Part shown: piece after piece, positions 1 through 7,782 of the stretch
How the letters are laid out: every line of letters begins with the position of its first letter
Numbering within the stretch: position 1 is the first letter of the stretch
Assembly: GCF_030504955.1 (NCBI RefSeq)
Contig: NZ_JAUKTR010000001.1
Coordinates: forward strand, 869,501 to 933,500
Reading direction: 5' to 3'
Source: Peiella sedimenti
GTDB lineage: Bacteria; Pseudomonadota; Alphaproteobacteria; Caulobacterales; Caulobacteraceae
DNA length: 64,000 bases
The notes under the pieces: model-generated
Seen by the model: only the letters and a program-made list of their open reading frames with translations
The model's database searches: none
Told to the model about the DNA's origin: nothing
Position numbers and translations under genes: made by a program

Positions 1-642
1 GGCCATGGAGGCGTCGGCGAAATAGACATCGTTGGTGGCCACCAAGGGCGCGTCGTGGTCGTAAGCCCAGGCGATCAACCCCGGTTCCGCTGCGGCCTGT
101 TCCGGCAGTCCGTGCCGCTGCAGCTCCACATAGAAGCGGTCGCCAAAGGCTTCCTGCATGGCCGCCAGCGCCTTCGCGGCCTCAGGTCCCTTGCCCTGGG
201 CGAAGAGGTTATCCACAGGGCCGTCCTGGCCCCCCGACAACAGGATCAGGCCCTCAGACAGTTCGACCACGCGCGCCCAGGCGACGGAAGGTTCACTGAG
301 CTCGGCCCCATCGACGAAGGCCTCGGACGACAGGCGCGATAGGTTGGCGTAGCCGGTTTCGTCCTGAGCGATCAGAACCACCGTGGGCGTTCGGGCCCAG
401 CGCTCGGGCCGGCGCTCGCCGATGCCCGTCACCGGCAGGGCGCAGCCGATCAGGGGCTGGACCCCGGCGTCGCGACAGGCTTGCGAAATTTCAAGTGCGC
501 CGAACAGGTTGGCCCGGTCCGCCACGCCCACCGCGGGCATCCCCTGCCCTGCGGCCAACTGGCCGATTTTGCCCGCCTTGATCGCGCCCTCGAGCAGCGA
601 ATAGGCGGTGCGGACCCGCAGGTGAATAAAGCCCTGGCTCAA
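1..642 (-). CDS. dnaE: DNA polymerase III subunit alpha (5' part only)
   Basis: Replicative polymerase catalytic subunit. Only the first ~214 codons lie in the window; the gene runs off the left edge. The N-terminus reads [19 protein letters not shown], the opening of the PHP domain, followed by [14 protein letters not shown] and a conserved IGCAL segment. No ATG fits. I chose the TTG at 640-642 (giving Met-Ser-Gln-Gly-Phe-Ile), 4 nt from a GGGGAG ribosome site; the adjoining GTG at 643-645 is the alternative. Family membership is clear. A second DnaE-type polymerase (DnaE2/ImuC) cannot be fully excluded from this fragment. Confidence 0.88.
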   Translation of the reverse strand, partial: MSQGFIHLRVRTAYSLLEGAIKAGKIGQLAAGQGMPAVGVADRANLFGALEISQACRDAGVQPLIGCALPVTGIGERRPERWARTPTVVLIAQDETGYANLSRLSSEAFVDGAELSEPSVAWARVVELSEGLILLSGGQDGPVDNLFAQGKGPEAAKALAAMQEAFGDRFYVELQRHGLPEQAAAEPGLIAWAYDHDAPLVATNDVYFADASMA

Positions 643-687
643 CACGCTCCCCGGCGCCGGTCAGCGGCAGCTAGGCCGCCCGACGAC

Positions 688-777
688 TCAGGCGGCGTAT
701 TGCGCGACGATGCAGACCATCCAAACGAAGCCGCAACAGGACGCAAGCGACAGCGTCTCGCGAACCACCTTGCCCAT
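688..777 (-). CDS. Small 29-residue hydrophobic protein
   Basis: An ATG-to-TGA frame of 29 codons begins MGKVVRETLS and continues into a hydrophobic stretch with two adjacent Cys and a Trp, ending in Gln-Tyr-Ala-Ala. It reads as a single membrane segment with a short basic N-terminus. A GGGGA ribosome site lies upstream, and a sigma-70-like promoter (TTGACG-17-TAGAAC) sits 33 bp before the start. The gene lies between argC and dnaE, all on the same strand. Function unknown; expression is inferred from the promoter, ribosome site and hydrophobic pattern only. Confidence 0.55.
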   Translation of the reverse strand: MGKVVRETLSLASCCGFVWMVCIVAQYAA

Positions 778-809
778 AGATGTTGTCCCCAGCTTTGTGT
801 TGCCGGTTT

Positions 810-838
810 GTTCTATGTTCTACGTCCGTTCTCGTCAA
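810..838 (-). promoter_or_regulatory. Candidate sigma-70 promoter for the 29-codon ORF (and perhaps dnaE)
   Basis: On the minus strand TTGACG (833-838) is followed by exactly 17 bp and TAGAAC (810-815). The -35 matches the consensus at 5 of 6 and the -10 at 4 of 6. The predicted start of transcription is near 803, about 25 nt before the ATG at 777. Confidence 0.45.
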
Positions 839-867
839 GCGTCACTTTGTTGTCGCGTTTCGCGGGA

Positions 868-1800
868 TCAGAGTCCCAGCGCCAGCTCCAGGTTCTGCAC
901 CGCCGCGCCCGAGGCGCCCTTGCCCAGGTTGTCCAGCTGGGCGACCAGCAGAGCCTGTTCGCCGCCGCGCGCCCCGAAGACGAACAGCCGCATCCTGTTG
1001 GTGCCGTTCAGGGCCTCGGGCTCCAGGCCGGCCAGGGCCGAGCTTTCCTCAAGCGGCGCCACCGAGACGCAGGGCTGGTCCGCGTACTCGGCCGTCAGCG
1101 CCGCGTGCAGCGTCTCGGGCGACGGCCGCCCGGGCAGCGCGCCCAGATGCAACGGCACGGACACCAGCATGCCCTGGCGGAACCGCCCCACCGAGGGCAC
1201 GAACAGGGGTGGCCGCGAAAGTCCCGCGTGTTCCTGCATTTCCGGCACGTGCTTGTGCTGGAGCTTGAGCCCGTAGAGGCGGAAGTTGTCGGCCGTGGCG
1301 TCGGGCGCCGCAGGGTCTTCGAAGGCGGCGATCATGGCCTTGCCGCCGCCCGAGTAGCCAGACACGGCGTTGACGCTGATCGGATGGCCCGCAGGGACCA
1401 GCCCTTCGCCCACCAGCGGCCGCATGAGGGCGATGAAGCCGGTCGGATAGCAGCCGGGATTGGAGATGCGCGTCGAGGCGCGAATGCGCTCGGCCTGGCG
1501 GCCGCCGTCCAGCTCGGCCAGGCCATAGGTCCAGTCATGGGCTGTGCGATGGGCGGTGGAGGCGTCGATGACCCGCACCCTGGGGGTCTCGATCATGGCC
1601 ACGGCCTCTTTCGCCGCGTCGTCCGGCAGACACAGGATCACCGCGTCGGCCGTGTTCAACGCCTCGCGCCGGGCCTCGAGGTCGCGCCTGCGCTCGCCCA
1701 GCAGGATCAGCTTCAGGTCTTGGCGGCCTTCCAGCTGCCGCAGTACGTCCAGGCCCGTGGTGCCGGCCTCGCCGTCGATGAAGATGGTGGGGAGGGTCAT
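868..1800 (-). CDS. argC: N-acetyl-gamma-glutamyl-phosphate reductase
   Basis: Arginine biosynthesis: NADPH-dependent reduction of N-acetylglutamyl phosphate to the semialdehyde, in the cytoplasm. The 310-residue protein is the short (type 2) ArgC. It has an N-terminal nucleotide-binding start IFIDGEAGTTG, the catalytic cysteine in SNPGCYPTG (Cys117), and a conserved KHVPEM histidine. It stands alone without other arg genes, as is common in alphaproteobacteria. The ATG at 1800 follows the VOC gene by about 40 bp on the same strand, so the two may be co-transcribed. Confidence 0.96.
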   Translation of the reverse strand: MTLPTIFIDGEAGTTGLDVLRQLEGRQDLKLILLGERRRDLEARREALNTADAVILCLPDDAAKEAVAMIETPRVRVIDASTAHRTAHDWTYGLAELDGGRQAERIRASTRISNPGCYPTGFIALMRPLVGEGLVPAGHPISVNAVSGYSGGGKAMIAAFEDPAAPDATADNFRLYGLKLQHKHVPEMQEHAGLSRPPLFVPSVGRFRQGMLVSVPLHLGALPGRPSPETLHAALTAEYADQPCVSVAPLEESSALAGLEPEALNGTNRMRLFVFGARGGEQALLVAQLDNLGKGASGAAVQNLELALGL

Positions 1801-1841
1801 GGCGGCGTCCTAACCCTTCGGTCGCGTCAGGAGAAGGCGCT

Positions 1842-2234
1842 TCAATCCACCACCGGCACGCCCGGCGGATACCAGGTGATCTCGAAGCGCAGGCCGTCCG
1901 GATCCTTCATGAACAGCGCCCTGGCGCCGTTTAGGTCCCGAATCTCGGGCGCGTCAAAGCCAACGGCGCGCATCTGGGTCTGCACCCGCTCCACCGTCTC
2001 GGGATCGGGCGCGCCGAAGCCCACATGGTTCACGCCGGGGCCATAACGCTCGTACTCACGCGTCTCGGGATTGGCCGGACGGAACTGCAGGAAGAACCCC
2101 TCCCCGTCCGTCCATATGCCGCGCTTCGTCTGGCTGAAGCCCAGCAAGGGCAAGAGCGCGGCGTAATAGGGCTCGCTGGCGGCGGTGTCGCGCCACAGGA
2201 TGGTCAGGTGATCGATCTTGAGGGGGCGGGGCAT
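1842..2234 (-). CDS. VOC family (glyoxalase-like) protein
   Basis: 130 residues, one vicinal-oxygen-chelate module pair. Likely metal-ligand contexts are visible: the N-terminal KIDHLTI histidine, a mid-protein NHVGFGAPD histidine, and the C-terminal DPDGLRFEITWYPPG with its glutamate. The last motif is typical of small glyoxalase/bleomycin-resistance-like enzymes. The substrate cannot be told. It sits downstream of the rpsI terminator and upstream of argC. Confidence 0.9.
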   Translation of the reverse strand: MPRPLKIDHLTILWRDTAASEPYYAALLPLLGFSQTKRGIWTDGEGFFLQFRPANPETREYERYGPGVNHVGFGAPDPETVERVQTQMRAVGFDAPEIRDLNGARALFMKDPDGLRFEITWYPPGVPVVD

Positions 2235-2242
2235 GCAAGACT

Positions 2243-2282
2243 TGAAAAGAAGAAGGGCGCTCCGGGTCTCCCCGAAGCGCCC
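2243..2282 (-). terminator. Rho-independent terminator of rplM-rpsI
   Basis: Minus-strand stem GGGCGCT/AGCGCCC (arms 2276-2282 and 2255-2261, with further inner CG pairing) is followed by the T-rich run TTCTTCTTTTC. It lies 27 bp past the rpsI stop codon. Confidence 0.8.
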
Positions 2283-2308
2283 CTGAAGGGTAGCCGTATA
2301 GTCCGCGC

Positions 2309-2818
2309 TTAGCGCTTCGAGAACTGGAAGCTCCGGCGGGCCTTGGCGCGGCCGTACTTCTTGCGCTCGACCACGCGGCTGTCGCGGGTGAGGAAGCCAT
2401 GCGGCTTCAGCACCGGGCGCAGCTCCGGCTCGTAGTAGGTCAGCGCCTTGGCGATGCCGTGGCGGATGGCGCCGGCCTGACCCGAGAGGCCCGAGCCCTG
2501 GACGGTCACGTCCACGTCGAACTGGGACAGTCGGTCGGCGATCTGCAGCGGCTGGGCGATCATCATGCGCAGCACGGGGCGGGCCAGATAAATCTCCTGG
2601 TCGCGGCCGTTGATGGTGATCTTGCCCGAGCCCGGCTTCAGCCAGACGCGCGCGATGGCGTTCTTGCGCTTGCCGGTGGCGTAGGCGCGGCCCTGGGCGT
2701 CGACGATGCGCTCGCGCTTGGGGGCGGCCTCAGGCGTGCCCATGCCCTTCAGGGCGTCGAAGCCCGAAGAGGATTGCGGCGCGGCGGGGGCGGTTTCCTG
2801 AACCTGGACGTCGGTCAT
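2309..2818 (-). CDS. rpsI: 30S ribosomal protein S9
   Basis: Small-subunit ribosomal protein. The core starts at [18 protein letters not shown] and ends in the canonical basic tail RRSFQFSKR that reaches the P site. At 169 residues it is longer than the ~130-residue E. coli protein because of a ~40-residue Gln/Pro/Ala-rich N-terminal extension, usual in alphaproteobacteria. I prefer ATG 2818 over GTG 2824, because GGAG is 9 nt from the ATG but only 3 nt from the GTG. It follows rplM directly. Confidence 0.97.
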   Translation of the reverse strand: MTDVQVQETAPAAPQSSSGFDALKGMGTPEAAPKRERIVDAQGRAYATGKRKNAIARVWLKPGSGKITINGRDQEIYLARPVLRMMIAQPLQIADRLSQFDVDVTVQGSGLSGQAGAIRHGIAKALTYYEPELRPVLKPHGFLTRDSRVVERKKYGRAKARRSFQFSKR

Positions 2819-2820
2819 GG

Positions 2821-3297
2821 TCACTGGCTCCGGGCGTTCTTGGCGTTCAGAGCCTTGAAGTCGATGACCTCAGGGTTCTGGGCGTCGTGCTTGTGTTCGG
2901 CGCCGGCGAAGATGCGCAGCTGCGTCATCTGCTTGCGGGCCAGTGGGCTTTCCTTGGGCAGCATGCGCTCGACCGCCTTTTCCAGCACGCGTTCGGGGAA
3001 GCGGCCGTCCAGCACCTTGCCGGCGGTCGTTTCCTTGACGCCGCCGGGATGGCCGGTGTGGCGGTAGTAGATCTTGTCCGTCAGCTTCTTGCCGGTGAAC
3101 TTCACCTTGGCGGCGTTGATGACGATGACGTTGTCGCCGCAGTCGACGTGCGGGGTGTAGTCCGGGCGGTGCTTGCCGCGAAGACGCATGGCGATGAAGG
3201 ACGCGAGACGGCCGACGACGGCCCCTTCGGCGTCGATCACGATCCACTTCTTCTCGACGTCCGCGGGCTTCAGCGAAGCCGTGGTCGTTTTCAGCAT
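2821..3297 (-). CDS. rplM: 50S ribosomal protein L13
   Basis: Early-assembly large-subunit protein of 158 residues. Family motifs are present: [46 protein letters not shown] and a C-terminal [13 protein letters not shown]. The start [10 protein letters not shown] at 3297 has AGGA just upstream. A longer frame to 3372 would enter the promoter and is rejected. It is first in the rplM-rpsI operon. Confidence 0.97.
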   Translation of the reverse strand: MLKTTTASLKPADVEKKWIVIDAEGAVVGRLASFIAMRLRGKHRPDYTPHVDCGDNVIVINAAKVKFTGKKLTDKIYYRHTGHPGGVKETTAGKVLDGRFPERVLEKAVERMLPKESPLARKQMTQLRIFAGAEHKHDAQNPEVIDFKALNAKNARSQ

Positions 3298-3354
3298 GGT
3301 GTCCTGATCCTGATGGCGATCAGCCGGAAGGCGGCGGACCGTTGGAAGCGGCGG

Positions 3355-3383
3355 GTCATACAGGTTGCGCACGGTCGCGTCAA
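3355..3383 (-). promoter_or_regulatory. Sigma-70 promoter of rplM-rpsI
   Basis: On the minus strand TTGACG (3378-3383), a 17-bp spacer and TATGAC (3355-3360) match the housekeeping consensus well. Transcription should begin near 3348, giving a ~50-nt leader before the rplM start at 3297. Confidence 0.65.
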
Positions 3384-3441
3384 CGTACTCGATGCGGCCG
3401 CGGTGTCGGAAATATCAGTGAAAACAGTGGGATAAGATTGC

Positions 3442-3455
3442 GGTATTAAAATACC
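3442..3455. promoter_or_regulatory. 14-bp dyad upstream of the rplM promoter
   Basis: Perfect 6-bp arms GGTATT/AATACC separated by AA, in an unusually AT-rich pocket. Its form suits a dimeric regulator. No known operator was recognised. Confidence 0.3.
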
Positions 3456-3590
3456 ACATCGAGGCGCCCGCTGTTCTGAGAGGTTTATCCCCGCCCCGCG
3501 GCCTGGGACTATCCTTCCCGCATGTCGCCCCGCCCCCAACTCCGCGGTTGAGCCCTCCAAGTCCCTCCAGCCTGGTGGCGCAAAGTGGCG

Positions 3591-3620
3591 CGGTTTGGCG
3601 CGGTTTGGCGCGGTTTGGCA
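3591..3620. repeat. Three tandem 10-bp repeats
   Basis: CGGTTTGGCG occurs three times head to tail (3591-3600, 3601-3610, 3611-3620; the last copy ends in A). Half-units (AAGTGGCG, CACGGCG) flank it. It lies about 100 bp before the PhoX-like gene. Confidence 0.8.
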
Positions 3621-3723
3621 CGGCGTTTTCGATGTGGTGCCCTGCCGTCGCCGCTGATTTCACCAAGCTGTGATGCAAGACGGGAGACAGCGGCGCATAA
3701 GCGCCCCGTCTGGAGACCGACCC

Positions 3724-5124
3724 ATGCCTCTATCCCGTCGCGCCGCACTGAAGAGCGCCGCCGCCCTCGCCTTCTCCGGCCTGGCCGCCCGCGTCGCCGC
3801 TCAGGCGGCCGGCGACGCCTACCGCAACGAGGTCGAGGGCTATGGCCCGCTCATCAGCGATCCGCGCGGGGTCTTCGACCTGCCCGAGGGCTTCTCCTAC
3901 CAGGTGATCTCCCAGGTCGGCGACACCATGGACGACGGCCTGTTCACGCCGGGCCGGGCGGACGGGATGGGATGCTTCGCCCTGGAGGGCTCGCGCGTGG
4001 CCCTGGTCCGCAACCACGAACTGCGCCACGACCGCACCAGCCACATCAATCTGGGCCCCGGCGGGGTGGCGGGCGAGCGCAACGGTCTGATCGACGCGGC
4101 CAAGGCCTATGACCGCTTCGCCGATGGCCGCCCCCTGCCCGGGGGAACCACCACCCTGATCTATGACCTGCAAAGCCGCCAAGTGGTGCGACAGCATCTG
4201 AGCCTGATCGGAACGAGCACCAACTGCGCGGGCGGGGTCACTCCGTGGGGCAGCTGGCTGACCTGTGAAGAGATCACCCGGGACCCGGGTCAGGACGGGG
4301 TCAATCAGAAGCACGGCTACGTCTTCGAGGTGACGGCCAACAGTCACGGCCTGACCGAGGCGCGACCCCTGCCCGCCCTCGGCCGCTTCGACCACGAGGC
4401 CGCCTGCGTCGACCCTCGCACCGGCGTCGTTTACCTGACCGAGGACGAGTCCGACGGCCTGTTCTACCGCTTCGTGCCCGAGCGACCGGGCGACCTGGCT
4501 GCGGGCGGACGGCTTCAGGCCATGGCCTTCAAGGATGCGCGCGGCGGCTCGTCGGCCAACCGGGCCGAGCGGGTCTGGGGCCCCGGCGACTGGAGGGACG
4601 TCGTTTGGATCGACATCGAGGACGTCGACAGCGCCGGTGTGCGCAGGCGCGGGCACGCGGCCGGCGCCACGCTCGTGGCGCGCGGCGAGGGCATTCACTG
4701 GGGCGACGGCGAGCTTTACCTGACCGCCACCTCGGGGGGACCGATCGAGCGTGGCCAGATCCTACGCTACGTCCCCTCACGGTTCGAAGGTCAGGTCGGC
4801 GAGCGGCTGCGGCCGGGACGTATCCAACTGTTCCTCGAGGCCACGGACGAGCGGGTCTACAACATGGGCGACAACCTGACCGTCGCGCCCAACGGCCACC
4901 TGCTGGTCTGCGAGGACAACTACTCGGACGACATCTACAACCACCTGCGCGGGGTCACGCCGGAGGGCCGCGTCTATACGATCGGCCGCAACATCTATCC
5001 GGGCAACAGCGAGCTGGCCGGCGCCTGCTTCTCGCCTGACGGTTCGGTGCTGTTCCTCAACCTGCAGACGGCGGGCCTGACCCTGGCCGTCCGCGGTCCC
5101 TGGGACCGGGTGCGGACTAGCTGA
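3724..5124 (+). CDS. PhoX-family (DUF839) secreted phosphatase-like protein
   Basis: 467 residues. The N-terminus MPLSRRAALKSAAALAFSG is a twin-arginine signal (SRRAALK) with a hydrophobic core and a likely cut after VAAQA. The mature protein has PhoX/DUF839 hallmarks: LPEGFSYQVIS, LVRNHEL, the NCAGG.TPWG.WLTCEE block, FDHEAACVDP, and a C-terminal CEDN plus CFSPDGSVLFLNLQ. PhoX enzymes are Ca/Fe-dependent phosphomonoesterases exported folded to the periplasm. At ~465 residues this belongs to the shorter members, so phosphatase activity is inferred. Start chosen for the Tat motif and the upstream GGAG. No PHO box was recognised. Confidence 0.87.
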   Translation: MPLSRRAALKSAAALAFSGLAARVAAQAAGDAYRNEVEGYGPLISDPRGVFDLPEGFSYQVISQVGDTMDDGLFTPGRADGMGCFALEGSRVALVRNHELRHDRTSHINLGPGGVAGERNGLIDAAKAYDRFADGRPLPGGTTTLIYDLQSRQVVRQHLSLIGTSTNCAGGVTPWGSWLTCEEITRDPGQDGVNQKHGYVFEVTANSHGLTEARPLPALGRFDHEAACVDPRTGVVYLTEDESDGLFYRFVPERPGDLAAGGRLQAMAFKDARGGSSANRAERVWGPGDWRDVVWIDIEDVDSAGVRRRGHAAGATLVARGEGIHWGDGELYLTATSGGPIERGQILRYVPSRFEGQVGERLRPGRIQLFLEATDERVYNMGDNLTVAPNGHLLVCEDNYSDDIYNHLRGVTPEGRVYTIGRNIYPGNSELAGACFSPDGSVLFLNLQTAGLTLAVRGPWDRVRTS

Positions 5125-6163
5125 AGAACAGGCGCTGCCTCGAACGCCTGACCACCCACAGATTGATTGTGGCCACGGTCAGCGCCGCGATGGCCCCCGC
5201 CTGGTGCAGCAGGCCCAGCCAGAGGGGCGTGCCTGAGACCAGGGTGATGATCCCCAGCAGGGCCTGAAGGCAGACCACGCCGAGCACCGTGTAGGCCGCC
5301 GCGCCGACACCCTCCGCGGGCCGCGATCGGCTGACCTGGAGCGCATAGCCCACGGCCGCCAGCAGCACCGCATACGCCCCCATCCGATGCACGAACTGGA
5401 CCAGGGCCTTGTCGTGAAGGAAGGCCATGGCGCCGCGCGACCAGTCCACCGGGGCGATCAGCGCCCCCTCCATTGACGGCCAGGTGTTGTAGACGAAGCC
5501 GGCGTCGTTGCCGGCCACCAGCGCGCCCAGGAGGCACTGGACGAAGATCAGCCCCAGAAGGAAGGCCGCCGCCTGGGTCCATCCCTGGGGCGAGCGGGTC
5601 AGGTCGGGCCCCTTCAGCGCCTCAAGGCCCGTCCAGACCAGCAGCGCCAGCACGATGAAGGCCATGCCCAGGTGAACGGTCAGCCGTTCGGGAGCGACGT
5701 CGACCCGCTCCGAGAGGCCCGAGGCCACCATCCACCAGCCGATCGCCCCCTGCAGTCCGCCCAGCGCCAGCAGGCCCGCGCAGCGCCAGACCAGCCGGCG
5801 GGGCATCCGCCGCGTTATCAGGAAGGCCGCGAAGGGGATCGCGAAGACGAGGCCGATCAGCCTGCCCAGGAACCTGTGCCCCCACTCCCACCAATAGATG
5901 GTCTTGAACTGTTCCAGGCTCATGCCCGCATTGACCAGCTGATACTCGGGAATGGCCTGATAGCGGCGGAAGTCCTCCAGCCAGTCGGCCTGACTCAAGG
6001 GGGGGATAACGCCGGTGACCGGCTTCCACTCGGTGATCGAGAGCCCTGAATCCGTCAGCCGGGTCGCACCGCCCACCAGGATCATCGCCGCCACCAGCCC
6101 CGCGGTGATGAACAGCCAGATGGCCACGGCGCGGGAACGATCAGAGGCGGAGAATCGGCTCAT
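5117..6163 (-). CDS. ctaA: Heme A synthase (COX15 type)
   Basis: Converts heme O to heme A for cytochrome c oxidase, in the inner membrane. 348 residues with about eight hydrophobic segments. The four heme-ligand histidine contexts are visible: WEWGHRFLGRLIG, the mid HLGMAF, QFVHRMGAY and LLHQAGA. The proximal loop GGATRLTDSGLSITEWKP.TG is diagnostic of the alphaproteobacterial/mitochondrial COX15 group. Start MSRFSASDRS at 6163 rather than 6208. Its 3' end overlaps the convergent PhoX-like gene by 8 bp, with no terminator between. Confidence 0.96.
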   Translation of the reverse strand: MSRFSASDRSRAVAIWLFITAGLVAAMILVGGATRLTDSGLSITEWKPVTGVIPPLSQADWLEDFRRYQAIPEYQLVNAGMSLEQFKTIYWWEWGHRFLGRLIGLVFAIPFAAFLITRRMPRRLVWRCAGLLALGGLQGAIGWWMVASGLSERVDVAPERLTVHLGMAFIVLALLVWTGLEALKGPDLTRSPQGWTQAAAFLLGLIFVQCLLGALVAGNDAGFVYNTWPSMEGALIAPVDWSRGAMAFLHDKALVQFVHRMGAYAVLLAAVGYALQVSRSRPAEGVGAAAYTVLGVVCLQALLGIITLVSGTPLWLGLLHQAGAIAALTVATINLWVVRRSRQRLFFS

Positions 6164-6308
6164 GCTGGCTTTTCCGTAACGGCGTTTTCCGGCCGCCCCG
6201 CGAGGCAACTCCGCCGGCGGCAGGCGCTACATGCCCAAGGAACCTTGACTGGCCAAGGGCATTTGTTTGGCGAAGCTGTCGCACCCGCGACTATCTGGAG
6301 GGATGATT

Positions 6309-6557
6309 ATGGACGGAGTTGGAATTATCGGCGCGATCATCATCGGCATCGTCGCCGGTTGGATCGCGGAGCAGGTCACGGGCCGACGCCACGGGCTGAT
6401 CACCAATCTGATCGTCGGTCTGGTCGGCGCCTTCATCGGCTGGTTCCTGGCCGGTCTGATCGACGTGGGCGTGGGCGGCTGGATCGAATGGCTCGTCGCC
6501 TCGACCATCGGCGCCATCCTGCTCCTGTTGATCTTCAGCATGGTCCGTCGCCGCTAG
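6309..6557 (+). CDS. GlsB/YeaQ/YmgE family membrane protein
   Basis: 82 residues, three hydrophobic helices, with glycine-rich IIGIVAGWIAEQ and LIVGLVGAFIGWF motifs and the family end IFSMVRRR. The family is labelled transglycosylase-associated and is often stress-induced, but no enzymatic activity is established. ATG 6309 is preferred because GGAGG lies 7 nt upstream; the ATG at 6303 abuts it. Followed by a good terminator. Confidence 0.88.
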   Translation: MDGVGIIGAIIIGIVAGWIAEQVTGRRHGLITNLIVGLVGAFIGWFLAGLIDVGVGGWIEWLVASTIGAILLLLIFSMVRRR

Positions 6558-6585
6558 ACGGCCAAGCCCAAAGCTGGTTTTGGAG

Positions 6586-6619
6586 ACGCCGTCGGGATGA
6601 TCCCGGCGGCGTTCTTCTT
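6586..6619 (+). terminator. Rho-independent terminator after the GlsB-like gene
   Basis: A 12-bp stem (ACGCCGTCGGGA/TCCCGGCGGCGT, one G-T pair) with loop TGA is followed by TCTTCTT. It ends 15 bp before the DUF2842 start codon. Confidence 0.8.
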
Positions 6620-6633
6620 GCGCGCGAGGCGAC

Positions 6634-6834
6634 ATGGGTCCGAGAACCCGCAAGGCGGTGGCCAGCATCCTGATGCTGGTTTTTCTGGCGCTCTATGTGT
6701 GGGGCGCGGCGACGCTCGCCGACCGACTCCCGGACAATCGAGTGATCGAGGTAATCTACTTCGCCATCGTCGGCGTGGCGTGGGGCCTGCCCCTGCTGCC
6801 GCTGATGAAATGGGCCGAGACCGGCAGGCTCTAA
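6634..6834 (+). CDS. DUF2842 family small membrane protein
   Basis: 66 residues, two transmembrane helices joined by a short polar loop ([12 protein letters not shown]), ending in [12 protein letters not shown]. It matches the pattern of DUF2842 proteins found throughout alphaproteobacteria; function unknown. GAGG lies 4 nt before the ATG. Because a terminator lies just upstream it probably has its own promoter or depends on read-through. Confidence 0.8.
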   Translation: MGPRTRKAVASILMLVFLALYVWGAATLADRLPDNRVIEVIYFAIVGVAWGLPLLPLMKWAETGRL

Positions 6835-6840
6835 ACGGAA

Positions 6841-6866
6841 ACGGGACCGCCTCGCGGCGATCCCGT
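6841..6866. other. Stem-loop between convergent DUF2842 and tRNA-Pro genes
   Basis: ACGGGA/TCCCGT arms with an inner CCGC/GCGG pairing. No T-run follows on the plus strand, so it is at best a weak terminator for DUF2842 or a stop for the tRNA transcript. Confidence 0.35.
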
Positions 6867-6892
6867 CATCGTCATTCGCTCATTGCGAGGAA

Positions 6893-6969
<77 letters not shown>

Positions 6970-6978
6970 AAGGCGCCC

Positions 6979-7007
6979 CCTATAGACAAGCCCATGGGGC
7001 GTGACAA
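6979..7007 (-). promoter_or_regulatory. Promoter of tRNA-Pro
   Basis: Minus-strand TTGTCA (7002-7007), 17-bp spacer, TATAGG (6979-6984). Predicted transcription start is a few bases before the tRNA 5' end at 6969. Confidence 0.6.
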
Positions 7008-7030
7008 ACCAAAAAGCGCCCCAAGGCAGT

Positions 7031-7405
7031 TCAGGCGGACAGGGCCTGATCCAGCCGCGTCTTGGCGGTCCTCAGCCGGTCCAGAATCGCGTCCAGCCGG
7101 TCGCCTGCAGCAGCCGAGTCCGCCGCGTCGCCATTGTCGCCCGCACCGTCGGAAACGCCCTTCAGGCCCCCCTGTCGGTGCAGCTTCTGGACTCCTCGGA
7201 TGGTCAGGCCGTCTTCGTGCAGCAGGCGCTTGATCAGACGCAGCCGCTCAAGATCCTGCGGCCGGTAAAAGCGGCGCCCGCCTGCGCGCTTCACCGGACG
7301 GATGAACGTGAACTTGGTCTCCCAGAAGCGCAGGACATGCTGGGGAACGCCCAACTCGTCTGACGCTTCGGAAATCGTGCGAAAGGCGTCGGCGCTCTTG
7401 GCCAC
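7031..7405 (-). CDS. MerR family transcriptional regulator
   Basis: 124 residues. N-terminal winged helix-turn-helix: [25 protein letters not shown], then [40 protein letters not shown]. The second half is a short helical, possibly coiled, tail without Cys pairs, so it is not a metal-sensing MerR. It follows ihfA by 15 bp in the fabH-ihfA operon, an order conserved in many alphaproteobacteria. Target and effector unknown. Confidence 0.92.
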   Translation of the reverse strand: MAKSADAFRTISEASDELGVPQHVLRFWETKFTFIRPVKRAGGRRFYRPQDLERLRLIKRLLHEDGLTIRGVQKLHRQGGLKGVSDGAGDNGDAADSAAAGDRLDAILDRLRTAKTRLDQALSA

Positions 7406-7419
7406 GGGTCGGTTCCCTG

Positions 7420-7719
7420 TCAGCGATTCGCCGCGTCCACCCGGGTCTTCATGATCTGGGACGCCCGGAAGCTGATCACCCGGCGCGGATCGATCGGGGC
7501 GGGCTCGCCCGTCTTCGGGTTGCGCCCGACGCGGGCCCTCTTGGCTCGGACCTGGAACACGCCGAACCCGGAAAGCTTAACCATTTCGCCCTTTTCCAGG
7601 GTCTCGACGATCAACTCCAGCGAGCGTTCGACCAGCGATGCGCACTCCGTGCGGGCCAGGCCCACTTCGTTGTGGACCGCCTCGCATAGATCGGCGCGCG
7701 TCAGAGTTCGGCCTTTCAT
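7420..7719 (-). CDS. ihfA: Integration host factor subunit alpha
   Basis: DNA-bending nucleoid protein, partner of IhfB. 99 residues, HU/IHF fold: [16 protein letters not shown] helix, [20 protein letters not shown], then the DNA-binding arm [11 protein letters not shown] (intercalating proline) and [11 protein letters not shown]. It is encoded between fabH and merR. Confidence 0.95.
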   Translation of the reverse strand: MKGRTLTRADLCEAVHNEVGLARTECASLVERSLELIVETLEKGEMVKLSGFGVFQVRAKRARVGRNPKTGEPAPIDPRRVISFRASQIMKTRVDAANR

Positions 7720-7782
7720 GGCGGGTTCCCTCTACAGCCCCGCCTGACAGTTACGCCAATAAGGCGAACGCGCCAAGCGGCC

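Larger units (their letters stand above)
3384..3723. other. Gene-free stretch between divergent rplM and phoX-like genes
   Basis: No convincing coding sequence here. It is locally AT-richer near 3400-3460, where a dyad GGTATT-AA-AATACC (3442-3455) lies about 60 bp upstream of the rplM -35 box. Further on, at 3591-3620, is a tandem repeat. No RNA gene was recognised. It presumably holds the control regions of both flanking genes. Confidence 0.5.

Noticed and set aside
481..2046. 521-codon plus-strand frame over dnaE start, argC and the VOC gene
   Set aside because: Opposite-strand shadow; argC and the VOC protein have clear family motifs on the minus strand.
3591..3620. CRISPR-like array
   Set aside because: Repeats are only 10 bp, with no spacers; this is a simple tandem repeat.
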